A stretch of 64,000 nucleotides of DNA from Acanthaster planci (Eukaryota; Echinodermata; Asteroidea; Valvatida; Acanthasteridae), in contig NW_019091384.1 of NCBI RefSeq assembly GCF_001949145.1, positions 1,149,904 to 1,213,903 of the forward strand, given 5' to 3'. The translations under genes were made by a program, and so were the position numbers. Numbering within the stretch: the first letter of the stretch is position 1; every line of letters begins with the position of its first letter. Below, piece by piece: positions 49,301-57,636 of this stretch. Below the pieces are notes generated by a model. That model saw nothing but the letters and a program-made list of their open reading frames with translations, had not been told where the DNA came from and made no database searches.

Positions 49301-52300
49301 AGACATTTAACCCTTGTGACGCTATAGGGAGGCTCATGTTCATACTTCACTAAGACTGTACTTTTCTTCACGAGATTTGACTGCTCCCTAGCACTATTTG
49401 TCATGTTATACTGGTGGATTGGTTCATTTACATAAAAAGAACAGTTCACTTACATCAACCCAGTGCACTTACCTGGCTGAGTTTGTATAATCTGCTTCAG
49501 GTAAAGATCTAGAGAGGTCAGTGACACAGAGGCCCCTACTCTCACCCCGGCGGGCGTGGTGTCAATGCGGATCAATTCTGGGATGTGGTTGACGTCAATA
49601 ATGAGGGGATAGACCTGATCCTTGAACTTGACTTCAACGCCTGGCACGAGTGGACAAAATTTCAAAAAAGAAACCAATACTTTAAATAGTTGTTGAAGTG
49701 TCTTCAATGACAAACATAATGCTTAATCTGAATACAGTTGAATCTCATTAATAAGATGTCCTTTGGACTTGGCAAACTACCTTGTTATAACAGGAACCTT
49801 GTAATATCAAGAACTAATATAAGAAGAAAACAAACGGTTGGGACCTCAAAATGTTCTTGTTATAAGCAGAATCTTGTATTCACAGTGTTCTTCGTAACGA
49901 GGTTCGACTGTATACATACATGTAAGCACAATTGGATGTAGTGAGAATTTAGAACTGTTGTGCAGCGGAAATGCCATACGTTGCATATTCTCGGTTGATT
50001 ATTAGTGAATACTCACCACATGCTTTTACAGCCATCGTGTGATGCAGGACCATCAAGAGCTTACTGCACATGTACACAGTGCATGTGTACACGCACATGT
50101 GCCGAGCGTCGGTGCGGTGTAACTCGTTATCCATTTTTCATTGTGTTTGCTTTTCTATCTAGTTTTCTTGCATGGATTCTGTGCAGTATCAACGCCATGT
50201 TACATTGAAGCCGAACATCTGAACCGACCAATTTGGTTCGGTTCAAAAGTGCCATGTTCATTGACTTTTTGTTAGGTTCGGCGGTTCAGCTGCAGCACTA
50301 GACAACACACTACACACGCTTTCTTCTTTCGGCACATTAGGAACAAAGGGCGAGTACTTCTCACCTGAAAATGAGTAAGAGACTCACCAACTTCTGTGTT
50401 TCCAACAACCATCTTGGCTTCAGGATGCTCGACCTTTAGATCCAGCAGTTGCTGGAGAGTGGTTGGTCGTAACCAGGTCAAATTGTCACTTGAAAATGTC
50501 TGAATTGCCGGATTTTCCTCATCTAGCATAAGCTGTAGACATACAAAGAGAAAAACAAAAGGAATAACTTCCATTAGGTGCATCATGCAAAGGTAACAAG
50601 CACAGTTGTACGCCAGTTCCGTCTATAATCTGAAGGGTCATAATTTGTAGAATGAATGTTTGCACGATACAAAGAAGATTGACACTGAATCATGGCAACA
50701 GTTAATTCTGGGGTGCAAGTGAGCAGTTGGTGCAGTGTAACTTACCATCAGCTCCGGAGGGAATATTGGTTCTTGAGTGGGGTCATACGGAGTAAACTCA
50801 CTTGGGTCAAACAGCTTTGTTGAAATCTGTAGCACATGAAATAAGAATAAAGCTAAATTGTATTGGAAAAATTGGAAAATTTGATACTTATCCAATGCAC
50901 GGATTATGTTCATTTCACAAATTTCATTTCTTTCCAGGATGACACAAATCTGATGTCTGATTCTGATGTCATTGTGGTGAATTTAGTTTTAACCTCATTT
51001 ATTTAATGGCATGTTGTTTGAATGATTCTGCTGAGCAACAGAGGTCCTACTTATACTGTAACGATGGCACATTTGCACATGTTTGACCCTACAAGAGCCC
51101 AGTTATTTGGCTCCTCTCACAGTCGGGTGCAGGTGGATTTCTCCCCCCCCCCTTTCCAATTTCTCGGCTGTAATACACTCAATTTTTTGAAACTTGGCAG
51201 ACACATGAAGACACTCCTTATCAATACAAGTGTGAAGTTTGAAGTCAATCAAACAAATAGATTTGTTGTTACAGTCATTTGAAGTTCAAAGTTACATGCA
51301 TGCCAGCCAACATGTATTGAGCACCACTGTGGAAAAGTATACATTTTTGGCAGACCTGTCTCGGAAAACCTAGTGCTATGCAAGAACGGTAGGTTCAATT
51401 TTCACAAAATTGGATTCAAAGTGACCATAAAGAGTTACTCTAAAACTCCTCAAGGCTTAGCTCCTGAGAAAAAATGCATTACAGTGATATCTGAAAAATA
51501 AGGATGGCAGATCCCCCCCCGCTGTGTTAGGGTTAAACTTTAGGTTGTGATGGGATATAAATTTTTCACATTATTTGTCAAATATGTCATCTTCTATTTC
51601 ATAGCCCATGATGGCATATCAAGGAATCATTAACCACTTCGTGCCGGGGCATTTTGCAATGTTGATGATGCTGGGCCGGCATGACTATCATTTTTTCCGT
51701 TTTCAAAATCCTTCAACAATTCATCATTCCATTTAAAAGTCGTTTATAGCTACACAGAGTAATCTTCAGGCACTACTCTAAGTTGACAGGTGACCTTCAT
51801 TGACGCCCGAATATTTCAGCCAGGCCTGCAGCCTTGTAAACAGAGCCCAGATAATGCGGTGTTATANNNNNNNNNNNNNNNNNNNNNNNNNNNNNNNNNN
51901 NNNNNNNNNNNNNNNNNNNNNNNNNNNNNNNNNNNNNNNNNNNNNNNNNNNNNNNNNNNNNNNNNNNNNNNNNNNNNNNNNNNNNNNNNNNNNNNNNNNN
52001 NNNNNNNNNNNNNNNNNNNNNNNNNNNNNNNNNNNNNNNNNNNNNNNNNNNNNNNNNNNNNNNNNNNNNNNNNNNNNNNNNNNCCGATGTCGGAGTCCCC
52101 GGCTGGTAGTGGTTAATTGCAGTGCCTTAATTAATCAGTTTTTCATGACAAGCCTTAGTTTTGGGTGAAATCATTCAATTTTGGTGAAAGGTGAATTAAC
52201 CACTTCCTGTCAGGGACTCCAGAATTGGAGACATATGGGTTATATGCATGGCCGGGGTCTCCGAACTTGGACAAAGGAAACAGGGCCCTGTAACAAAAGA

Positions 52301-55300
52301 CCGTACTCCGAACAAAAGACCAGGCCACTGGGCATTGGCGACATTTTTCATTCTCAAAAGTGGTAATAATCCAGCCTTGTTTTGAAACCGTATACCAGGG
52401 TTTGGGGCATTGAGAGCGAGTGAATTACCACCGGGGACAAAAGCGCTCCACCACTGCAGCTATGGGCCACACAGCACCACTGCATGCTAATTTGGCCCCT
52501 ATTGAAAAGAGGTCAGCAGTGCACTGAGCCAGGTTCGTGAACAAAAGACAGTTATACTACACCGCACAATCTGGGCTCTGTTTACAAGGCTGCTGGCCTG
52601 GCTGAGATACACGGGCGTCAATGAAGGTCACCTGTCAACTTAGAGTTGTGCCTAAAGATTACTTGGTGCGGCTATAAACGACCGTTAAATGAAATGATGA
52701 ATTTTTGAAGGATTTTGAAAACAGAAAAAATGACAGTCATGCCGGCCCAGCATCATCAACATTGAAAAATGCCCCGGCATGAAGTGGTTAAAGAGTGCCT
52801 GGGTTGCATGATGGTCAGGCCTACATGTACATTTCTGAGCTCTCTTCCAAGTTTGCCATAGGCAGTCTCAGTGGTTTTTTGGCTAGCGGAAAGAATTTTG
52901 CCCCATGCATGCAAACCACGGTAAACGAGACACTGCGTACCGTCACAGCATACTACAAGTAAATCCCACATGGTACTAAAGCGAACCAAGCTATGCACAC
53001 AAATTCAACTTATGCACTGCTATGCATGCATGTTCATGTGCACATCATGAATGGCCTGAGTTGAAAGAACACCTTGTCAGGTCTGCAACGTCTGGATATG
53101 ATTGATCCATTTTAGAGGAACAATTACAAGCTTTTTGAACAGCATGTATTGTTCATGGACAAGTAAATGTATAATAATTGACTACATGTTTGCAAAGCAA
53201 CTGATCACCTTTTATTTGGGATAATATAGATCAGAATGAATTATGCTTTTTGTTACAGGTTTCTTACTTGGATTTTGGAAATAAATCAAGAATACAGCAA
53301 TCTTAACCAAGGCAGCAGCCCTGCTGTCTGATTATCCAAGTTCTAAAGTACTAATGCCGCATTATAATGGCTACATTTCACACCCTTGATATTAACTACA
53401 TTCAACAGATTTAATGACTTTTTTGGTGGTAATTCTCTTGAGATCTCTACATCGACATGCACATACCCCTTCTTCCCGTTGGCTAGCATCATTCTGTTCA
53501 TTGTTCATACAGCAGTTTGTATTATTACCACCACAGCATCCTTCCTGAAATTTGATAAGACAAATACTGGAATGAAATGCATTTATGCAAACCAATTCTG
53601 GGCGAATGCAAGTTTTCAACATGTACATCTCTAAAACCAGAACAATGAGAAAATAAAGAGATATGATTCCACAGAATTCAAATTTCAAGAATGTTGCCAG
53701 CAGGCAGTCAGAGTCCACTCAGACACCATGATTCCACAGAATTCAAATTTCAAGAATGTTGCCAGTTCAGACACCATGAGCCATACTTCCTTGTTTTTTC
53801 TGGTTTTTTTTTCATTTCAAGTTTATATTACATGCAAATCATTATATCAGAACATAGTTTTGCAAGCTGTTTTGCCAGCAGTGGCATATACATGTATCAG
53901 GGCAATGTACAAGGAAGAATGAGTTCACCAGCAACCTGTAATCCCACAGTTTAATTTCAGTACTGATCCATAACAAGCCAAGTGTATAAAATAACAGGTG
54001 TGTGACTTTAGCCCCGCAGGAAAATCAACCAATAGTCTGAAAAGGTAGGCCATTTTCACATCTGTGTTTCTGGAGCTTTTGAGATTTACTCATCTGCATA
54101 ATTCATGAGGGGACTCCACATATATGTGACCAGCTCTGCAGAAAGGTGTATTAAGTCACATTTTTTTATTGATATATAATCAAATTGCTCACATCCTAAG
54201 CTTTCATTTGATATATAATTCACCCGAGTGGCATTTTGGAGTTAGTTGCCATTCGTACATTACATATAATTTCATTTTATCAAACATGGTTTTTGAGAAA
54301 ATGCCCTTTAAACATAACGAACAGAAACACTAAACTTAAATTAGACACTCCCTTGATTTTCCTTAGCAACAGAGGCTTTCTGGTCAAGCAATTGGCCACA
54401 AAAAGTTTCCGAATTTTTTCACCCTCAGCACATGGAATGGGCCATTACGCATTTTTGCATTACGTGACTTAATACACCTTTTTGCAGAGCGGGTAAGAAA
54501 TGAGGTGCAAACTATGACATTACATTGAAACTTTGATGCAAAAACAATTGGTTTTCCTTTATCAAACCTTTTGATGGTATATATGTAGTTATATTGCACA
54601 ATGCAATTCGGCCCAATATGAGATGGCTACAAATCAATAATTCTGACACTATTTTCTGTTCTCAAATTGTGCCTGATACTAGATTTGATGGTACCAAAAG
54701 GCTCAATGGCGTGTGCATAAGACTTCAAGGGGGAGAAAGTGGGGGAAGGGTCTCCATACCACGATTGAATTAACAACCATGACGATAATTTTAAACAAAT
54801 TGTAGCTAACCTTGGTGAATGTCTTGTAGCCTTGAAGGATCGGCCGGTATCCTGTGCAGCGACATAGGTTGCCCTCAAATGCACTCTCTATTTCTTCCAT
54901 AGTCGGGTGGGGATTGTTCCTCAGCAGGGTATACATTGACATAACAATGCCGGGAGTGCAGAAACCACACTGAGAGCCATGAGCCTTGGCCAAACGTTCC
55001 TACCAACACAAAAAGTTTACAACAGTTTAAATTAATCCAAAAACCCAAACTCTGCACTGCCAAGTGCAGGATTCCAATATGGGAGCATTGATGCTGAAGG
55101 CTCAACAGCTCTGACTCTCAAACATGCATGAACATGTGATGTGGCTTCTTTCACGACCAGCTTTTTTGTTAACCGCAACCGTCAAAGAGCAAGGGAAATT
55201 AAAAAGAACCTCAGTAACAGATCCAAAGGAAATCTGACATAGGCAGCCAGTGCTCTATGAACCTTTAAGACCAGCCACGTGACAGGCTCTTGAAAAATAG

Positions 55301-57636
55301 GAATGACTAAACTGTATTCGGTATAATGAAAAGCATTAGAAAGATATTTCATTAAAATATCGCTCAGAATTGAAGTAGATCTTTAAATACTGTACCTGTA
55401 CTGGGTGGAGTCTAGTCTTGGTGCTGCCAATCCCTTCAACAGTTGTCACTGCCATGCCATGCACAGAACAGATGGGCGTCAGGCAGGCATTCACAGCGAG
55501 ATGACTAAAAAAATAATCACATCAGTTAGTTACAGAAAATCAATCAGCTTGTCAGGCAAATGCAGCCAAGCAATGGCTAAGGCACTTTGGTGCACTTTAG
55601 TCCGACTCTGACAAAATTTGTGAAGTCACAAAATAGGAAAGCAGCATCTTCTGAAGAAAATGAGCTTAATATCTATACTTCTTAATATCTTACTCCACCC
55701 ACCAAAAGTCATCTTACACTAATCTTTGTTTCCTGCTAAAAAAACATTTTCCTTTTCCAATAAATAATAAACCCTGATACCCTCCTAATCCTTCAAATCC
55801 ATCAGGTTTGGGGAAGTTTTGCAGAATTGAGGAATATAGAGCCAAGCAATTTTTACATGGGGCTTGATGTTTTTCAAACTCAAGCATAGTGAATGCGCAG
55901 TACAGAGGGAGCAGGAGCTAGTTCAAGAGTCAGGACGGTTCCTGTAGTCCAGCAAGTACCAAAATACAGAAATGATGTACCTGATGGTTTTGTCCTTGGG
56001 GGAATACTTTGACACCATGATAGTACAGGCCCCACAACCTCCTTCCCCACAGCCAAGTTTACTACCAGTGAGCCTTACTGTGGGTTTAAAATGTTAAGGA
56101 TTTTCTTCTTGCACATGTACATGTAATTATCCACACATATATACACGTAGTGCATAGTAAAAAAAGTGGCAGGGCTTCTAAACCCACCATACACTGTTAT
56201 TGCTGGACTACCTTTTCCAGTTTATTTTTTTCTCATGGAAAGTTTTGCCATGGATTTCATCAGATACTAAGCATATACTGGAGCTAATGACAAACATCCT
56301 GTTATTACCATGTACATGTACGAAAGTCCCAAAATGACAATCCTAAAGGCGCCTTTGCATATATGCGCCTCAACACTTGCGCCAAGCATGCATATCTATT
56401 AAAATAGCTCTCGGGGCGATTTTAACAGCCAAACGCATTGCACAAGTGTGTTATGTTAATGGAGTTGATTTTTGTGTCCATGAAAACGAAGCGCATGAAC
56501 GCATCGTGTATGCAACGCATCCAAAAAAGGTACATATGGAAAGGCGCCTTAACATGTTACATGTACAGTGTACATTTACATCATTTTTAAAGGATACACT
56601 TGGTGCGCAAGTAGGTGAGTAAAGTAAGTTCTGGCCCCACATGGCGATCCACAACCTGGTGACACCGTAATGGAGAGCAACAAATGAAAATTTTATTTCA
56701 AAATGTCAACAGAATTTATCAAAATTGATTTTAACAAAAAAAGGATTGTTATTTCAAAAAGACAACATTACCAGCTCAAAGGGAAGCAGCATGGAAGGAA
56801 ATTTACACTGCAAACCTCCTAAATACGTGCACCTTTTTGTTCTAGTTAACCCAATTTTCAGTGTTTGTTTTAATATAATATACAAGGGTATCTTGCTGCC
56901 GTAGTTTTATGCTAACTATCGTCAATATTTCCATGCTCATGAGTAAAGTGATTCCATTCCAGGAATAGAAACCTACATCATGTCAATGTTTATCCAAAAA
57001 GCATGAAAAGCACTCCTACATGTACCATGCCTACTTTTTAGAAATTTTGCTGGATTTAGTTTTCTTTTCTTTCATGATTCACGGTTGGGTAATCACACAC
57101 ACACAATAAAAAACAAGCATGCAACCCTTCCTCTGAAATGTTTTGAGTGAGTAAATTCGGGCTTAACACAATTTAAACAGAAAGATCTAGGTCTTTGTGT
57201 TATCTTCCCTTGTATCAACAGCAACACTGCACTCGTTTTGTTCAGGAAAGCACGGAAGTAGTAAACAATATAGAATGAATATAGACGTGATAGATGCAGA
57301 AAACTTGAGTCTCAGAGGAATTCATTGAAGGGGGTAACAACTTACAAAGTTGCAGTCCCTGATGCAAAGGTACTTAACTAATAGTGGGCAAAGTCTTGAT
57401 ACTAGTTTATTCCATTCACAGCATAGGCACCTACATCATGCGTCAGCACAGAACGGTCAGTTGGCCCACTTCAACCATGGAAATGGAGGTAGGAAAAGCT
57501 GAAACCCAAGGTAGAGAATTAGACCTATCACAACAACTAACAAGATAGACGGCGAACCTACCTTTTTACCATTGCAGAAAAACACCAATGGATCGCAGTT
57601 TTTGTCAGCAGGGGCATGATTCACTGTTGACAACAT
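22274..57636 (-). CDS. XDH: Xanthine dehydrogenase, complete, 32 coding exons
   Basis: Cytosolic molybdo-flavoenzyme oxidising hypoxanthine to xanthine to urate with NAD+. Exons (minus): 57562-57636, 56598-56655, 55981-56077, 55396-55504, 54811-54999, 53467-53544, 50746-50826, 50388-50532, 49473-49640, 47685-47761, 47197-47293, 46689-46795, 46157-46341, 42529-42694, 42048-42140, 40927-41044, 40688-40739, 40206-40335, 39000-39119, 37760-37978, 36794-36927, 35375-35549, 32924-33115, 31354-31499, 30951-31032, 30145-30369, 27269-27343, 25571-25623, 25024-25204, 24376-24564, 23942-24109, 22274-22324. These sum to 4035 nt with every phase matching: 1344 residues. Domains: two 2Fe-2S clusters (Cys54/59/62/84 and 124/127/159/161), FAD domain with VVGNTEVG at 271-278, FFTGYR at 402-407, molybdopterin domain with GGGFGGKE (Glu817), MERA (Arg895), FRGFGGPQ (926-933) and GEPPLF (Glu1276). 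Glu817 and Arg895 mark XDH rather than aldehyde oxidase, which has Val and Met there. Both mammalian conversion cysteines are absent. Confidence 0.97.
22486..22737. mobile_element. Fold-back element with 35-bp inverted ends
   Basis: GGTCATTCCGTGAGGTTGGG at the left is matched by the reverse complement of the right end (GGTCAGTCCCTGAGGTTGGG), both continuing GCACAATTTGTGATG. No coding capacity. Lies in the last XDH intron. Confidence 0.8.
23034..23787 (+). mobile_element. A-family MITE copy carrying a nested insertion
   Basis: Runs from TTGACCACTCCCTGCC (decayed TTAACCACTT) to AAGTGGTTAA, with the internal words of the family. It is longer than its relatives because a second element occupies about 23421-23609. 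Confidence 0.85.
23421..23609. mobile_element. Nested MITE, about 189 bp, with ATATTCA target duplication
   Basis: Inserted in an A-family MITE and flanked by ATATTCA on both sides (7 of 8 bases, hAT-like). Imperfect inverted ends: GCAAGATATGGGATGGA versus the reverse complement of TCCGTCCCACATCTTGC. A relative lies at about 58325-58495. Confidence 0.75.
23942..24109 (-). CDS. XDH: XDH coding exon 31 (catalytic Glu)
   Basis: Residues 1273-1328, [20 protein letters not shown]. Glu1276 corresponds to bovine Glu1261, the general base. Confidence 0.98.
24376..24564 (-). CDS. XDH: XDH coding exon 30
   Basis: Residues 1210-1272: [39 protein letters not shown] and FAVCSSK. Confidence 0.97.
25024..25204 (-). 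CDS. XDH: XDH coding exon 29
   Basis: Residues 1149-1209, [20 protein letters not shown] and [20 protein letters not shown]. Confidence 0.98.
25308..25362. mobile_element. B-family MITE end fragment
   Basis: TCTCAATTTTTACGGCGGCT then AGAAGGGGTTAA matches one end of the B family (ATCTCAAATTTTGTGGCGGC ... AAGGGGTTAA). The other end is missing. Confidence 0.65.
25571..25623 (-). CDS. XDH: XDH coding exon 28 (53 nt)
   Basis: Residues 1132-1148, [17 protein letters not shown]; human VTAAYMDTVSLSATGFY. Ends phase 2. Confidence 0.94.
26041..26312. repeat. 11-bp minisatellite, TTGTGATGGTG/TTGTGATGGTC
   Basis: About 24 units with mostly G/T on the plus strand, alternating between two unit variants (22-bp higher-order period). 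Lies in an XDH intron. Confidence 0.92.
27269..27343 (-). CDS. XDH: XDH coding exon 27
   Basis: Residues 1107-1131, [20 protein letters not shown] then TWEEW, aligned to human [24 protein letters not shown]. Confidence 0.96.
28144..29292 (-). pseudogene. 5'-truncated L2/CR1-type LINE reverse transcriptase
   Basis: Fragments in order on the minus strand: [20 protein letters not shown] (RT motif A), GVPQGSVLG (motif B), MYADDI followed by a stop (motif C), a KLNEDKSEF-like stretch, [12 protein letters not shown] and the [10 protein letters not shown]-terminal motif. Frames are broken by stops and shifts, so it is dead. It lies antisense-free, in the same orientation as XDH, within an intron. 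Confidence 0.9.
29201..29425. repeat. Local duplication at the 5' end of the LINE fragment
   Basis: GGCGATGCAACATAATGCTA through GCATTATTATTATC occurs at about 29199-29284 and again at about 29337-29423. The intervening bases repeat GATGCAACATAATGCT once more and add GGTCCGGGATAAT, a word also found in the nearby A-family MITE. Confidence 0.85.
29492..30088 (-). mobile_element. A-family MITE, full length (597 bp)
   Basis: TTAACCACTTGCTGCCAGGG to CCCCGGCAGGAAGTGGTTAA. TTAA flanks and CCA/TGG ends fit a piggyBac-like non-autonomous element. Ends 57 bases from an XDH exon donor. Confidence 0.9.
30145..30369 (-). CDS. XDH: XDH coding exon 26
   Basis: Residues 1032-1106, [34 protein letters not shown] and [19 protein letters not shown]. 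Its donor is 57 bases from an inserted A-family MITE. Confidence 0.98.
30951..31032 (-). CDS. XDH: XDH coding exon 25
   Basis: Residues 1004-1031, [20 protein letters not shown] then FTYLPLNQ. Arg1007 replaces the mammalian conversion cysteine 992; Phe1024 matches substrate-stacking Phe1009. Confidence 0.96.
31354..31499 (-). CDS. XDH: XDH coding exon 24
   Basis: Residues 956-1003, [20 protein letters not shown], then [20 protein letters not shown] and VDQFN. Confidence 0.96.
32019..32720. mobile_element. Candidate fold-back element with TTTAAAGGGTCC ends
   Basis: TTAAAGGGTCC at the left and GGACCCTTTAA at the right, about 700 bp apart. The inverted match is short (about 12 bp), with no coding frame between. 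Confidence is moderate. Confidence 0.5.
32924..33115 (-). CDS. XDH: XDH coding exon 23 (catalytic pocket)
   Basis: Residues 892-955, [15 protein letters not shown] (Arg895 equals bovine Arg880) and [14 protein letters not shown], the molybdopterin contact loop. Confidence 0.98.
33116..35374. other. Long XDH intron 22
   Basis: 2.26 kb. Contains the SINE tail at 33390-33545, a 37-bp direct duplication near 33578-33652 (CTTGAACTTTGGGACAATTT twice), and otherwise unremarkable sequence. Confidence 0.6.
33390..33545 (+). repeat. SINE 3' fragment
   Basis: Shares GAGCTGTGTACTCCCCAGGG and GAACAGAGATGG with the tail of the SINE at 12058-12360; the tRNA-like head is missing. Confidence 0.65.
35375..35549 (-). 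CDS. XDH: XDH coding exon 22
   Basis: Residues 833-891: [19 protein letters not shown], then [11 protein letters not shown]. The acceptor after TCAAG (35550) restores Lys833 and the frame; a nearby alternative AG is less consistent with homologues. Confidence 0.94.
35755..35948 (+). mobile_element. A-family MITE fragment (one end)
   Basis: GCAGGCCTGGCTGAAATACT through CCCCTGGCAGGAAGTGGTTAA-like terminus. Only the right third of the element is present. Confidence 0.8.
36031..36449. mobile_element. Harbinger-like MITE with 49-bp terminal inverted repeats
   Basis: Left GGGCCGGCGACCATTTAGAC continuing CCGGTTTGAAAAGGGCCC; the right end is its near-perfect reverse complement ending GGCCC. Flanked by TAA on both sides, the 3-bp TWA target duplication of PIF/Harbinger elements. 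No transposase frame. Inside an XDH intron. Confidence 0.85.
36794..36927 (-). CDS. XDH: XDH coding exon 21 (catalytic pocket)
   Basis: Residues 789-833 with [14 protein letters not shown]. Glu817 equals bovine Glu802, the purine-orienting residue that is Val in aldehyde oxidases. Confidence 0.98.
37760..37978 (-). CDS. XDH: XDH coding exon 20
   Basis: Residues 716-788, with [20 protein letters not shown] and [11 protein letters not shown]. Gln782 corresponds to the Moco-proximal Gln767 of bovine XDH. Confidence 0.98.
39000..39119 (-). CDS. XDH: XDH coding exon 19
   Basis: Residues 676-715: [20 protein letters not shown], then [11 protein letters not shown]. Confidence 0.97.
39205..39300 (+). 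repeat. Possible SINE tail fragment
   Basis: TTGGTTCTCTCC, TAGGTTTCCTCC and ACTCAACACTAAATCTGCC resemble the tail of the SINE at 39620-39840. Short and diverged. Confidence 0.35.
39620..39840 (-). repeat. tRNA-derived SINE, second family
   Basis: On the minus strand: GGGTTACCAGTGTATTAAAT, CCCAGGCTTGATACCCAG (B-box-like), GGACGCATATTAATAAAGTT, then GGTTCCTCTCCTGTGAC. The layout matches widespread marine-invertebrate tRNA-SINEs. Confidence 0.55.
40206..40335 (-). CDS. XDH: XDH coding exon 18
   Basis: Residues 632-675 with [17 protein letters not shown] (human FVCFISADDVPGSNITG) and DDPLFADGE. Confidence 0.97.
40688..40739 (-). CDS. XDH: XDH coding exon 17 (52 nt)
   Basis: Residues 615-631, [17 protein letters not shown]. 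Small exon supported by phase and the conserved (S/K)-AHAK motif. Confidence 0.9.
40927..41044 (-). CDS. XDH: XDH coding exon 16
   Basis: Residues 576-614, [20 protein letters not shown] then LYVDDI; human [24 protein letters not shown]. Start of the molybdopterin domain. Confidence 0.95.
41438..41950. repeat. 43/48-bp minisatellite with internal hairpin
   Basis: About eleven units of AAGTATACTGTACCAGTGAG plus TTGCACTGGAAGGAACTT, followed by either AAAGC (43 bp) or GTATCTAAAC (48 bp). Each unit contains CCAGTG-AGTTG-CACTGG. A single N (41440) lies at the left edge. Inside an XDH intron. Confidence 0.93.
42048..42140 (-). CDS. XDH: XDH coding exon 15 (FAD-Moco linker)
   Basis: Residues 545-575, [20 protein letters not shown] then VQMYQ. 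Corresponds to the hinge holding mammalian Cys535; no Cys is present. Confidence 0.9.
42529..42694 (-). CDS. XDH: XDH coding exon 14
   Basis: Residues 489-544, [40 protein letters not shown] and [15 protein letters not shown]. The proximal AG (acceptor at 42694) keeps frame; another AG 23 nt upstream would not. Confidence 0.93.
42695..46156. other. Long XDH intron 13
   Basis: 3.46 kb. Holds a tandem duplication (43777-44000), a GATTT-repeat that looks like the 3' tail of an inserted LINE near 44072-44095, and the first copy of an intron segment repeated at 46936. No coding signal seen. Confidence 0.55.
43777..44000. repeat. Diverged tandem duplication, about 112-bp unit
   Basis: GTACAAGTATTTTTATGGGT ... 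AATAAATTGTTGAGTTTAAAG is followed by a second copy with scattered substitutions (for example CAAATTCTGAAATAAATTG versus CAAATTCTAAAATAAATTG). Confidence 0.85.
46157..46341 (-). CDS. XDH: XDH coding exon 13
   Basis: Residues 428-488, [20 protein letters not shown] then [20 protein letters not shown]. Ends phase 2 (Arg split AG|G). Confidence 0.96.
46689..46795 (-). CDS. XDH: XDH coding exon 12
   Basis: Residues 392-427 with [17 protein letters not shown]. Tyr406 matches the NAD-contacting Tyr of mammalian XDH, supporting a dehydrogenase. Confidence 0.96.
47197..47293 (-). CDS. XDH: XDH coding exon 11
   Basis: Residues 360-391, [20 protein letters not shown]. The [15 protein letters not shown]-pyrophosphate motif is intact; Cys replaces the usual Ser before LGG. 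Confidence 0.97.
47685..47761 (-). CDS. XDH: XDH coding exon 10
   Basis: Residues 334-359, [20 protein letters not shown], matching human EQLRWFAGKQVKSVA. Confidence 0.96.
49473..49640 (-). CDS. XDH: XDH coding exon 9
   Basis: Residues 278-333, [20 protein letters not shown] then [20 protein letters not shown]. Central FAD-domain strand/helix region. Confidence 0.95.
50388..50532 (-). CDS. XDH: XDH coding exon 8 (FAD site)
   Basis: Residues 230-277, with [15 protein letters not shown] and the FAD-binding [11 protein letters not shown]. Ends phase 1. Confidence 0.97.
50746..50826 (-). CDS. XDH: XDH coding exon 7
   Basis: Residues 203-229, [20 protein letters not shown]; human has [20 protein letters not shown]. 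Confidence 0.98.
51630..52116 (-). mobile_element. A-family MITE interrupted by assembly gap
   Basis: Starts TTAACCACTTCGTGCCGGGG and ends GGCTGGTAGTGGTTAA, with 217 N (51867-52083) inside. Opposite in orientation to the next copy at 52196. Confidence 0.85.
51867..52083. other. Assembly gap (217 N)
   Basis: A run of N within an A-family MITE in an XDH intron. Confidence 1.
52196..52791 (+). mobile_element. A-family MITE, full length (596 bp)
   Basis: TTAACCACTTCCTGTCAGGG to GGCATGAAGTGGTTAA; the best reference copy for the family. It forms an inverted pair with 51630-52116 across 79 bases. Confidence 0.92.
53467..53544 (-). CDS. XDH: XDH coding exon 6
   Basis: Residues 177-202, [19 protein letters not shown]; the Cys/Gly/Asn-rich linker seen in human as GGCCGGDGNNPNCCMNQ. 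Confidence 0.93.
53660..53780. repeat. Short direct duplication
   Basis: ATGATTCCACAGAATTCAAA plus TTTCAAGAATGTTGCCAG appears twice (from about 53664 and 53728), together with CAGACACCATGA. Upstream of XDH exon 6. Confidence 0.85.
54133..54490. mobile_element. Fold-back element with 27-bp inverted ends
   Basis: GCTCTGCAGAAAGGTGTATT and the following AAGTCAC are matched by the reverse complement of GTGACTTAATACACCTTTTT then GCAGAGC. No coding frame. In an XDH intron. Confidence 0.8.
54811..54999 (-). CDS. XDH: XDH coding exon 5 (second 2Fe-2S cluster)
   Basis: Residues 114-176 with [15 protein letters not shown] and [12 protein letters not shown]: the four ligands Cys124, 127, 159 and 161. 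Confidence 0.98.
55396..55504 (-). CDS. XDH: XDH coding exon 4
   Basis: Residues 77-113, [16 protein letters not shown] (fourth ligand Cys84) and [17 protein letters not shown]. Confidence 0.97.
55981..56077 (-). CDS. XDH: XDH coding exon 3 (2Fe-2S cluster)
   Basis: Residues 45-77 with [13 protein letters not shown]: three of four ligands of the plant-type 2Fe-2S cluster (Cys54, 59, 62). Confidence 0.97.
56598..56655 (-). CDS. XDH: XDH coding exon 2
   Basis: Residues 26-44, [19 protein letters not shown], the start of the plant-ferredoxin-like domain. Ends phase 1 and completes a Leu codon with the next exon. Confidence 0.92.
57562..57636 (-). CDS. XDH: XDH coding exon 1 (start codon)
   Basis: Residues 1-25, ATG at 57636, ending [10 protein letters not shown] before GTAGGT. 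It aligns with human KLVFFVNGRK; the N-terminus is about 10 residues longer. Confidence 0.9.

Noticed and set aside
22274-57636. Aldehyde oxidase as the identity of the molybdo-flavoenzyme
   Set aside because: Glu817 in GGGFGGKE and Arg895 in MERA are the XDH residues; aldehyde oxidases carry Val and Met there. The NAD-contact FFTGYR is also XDH-like.
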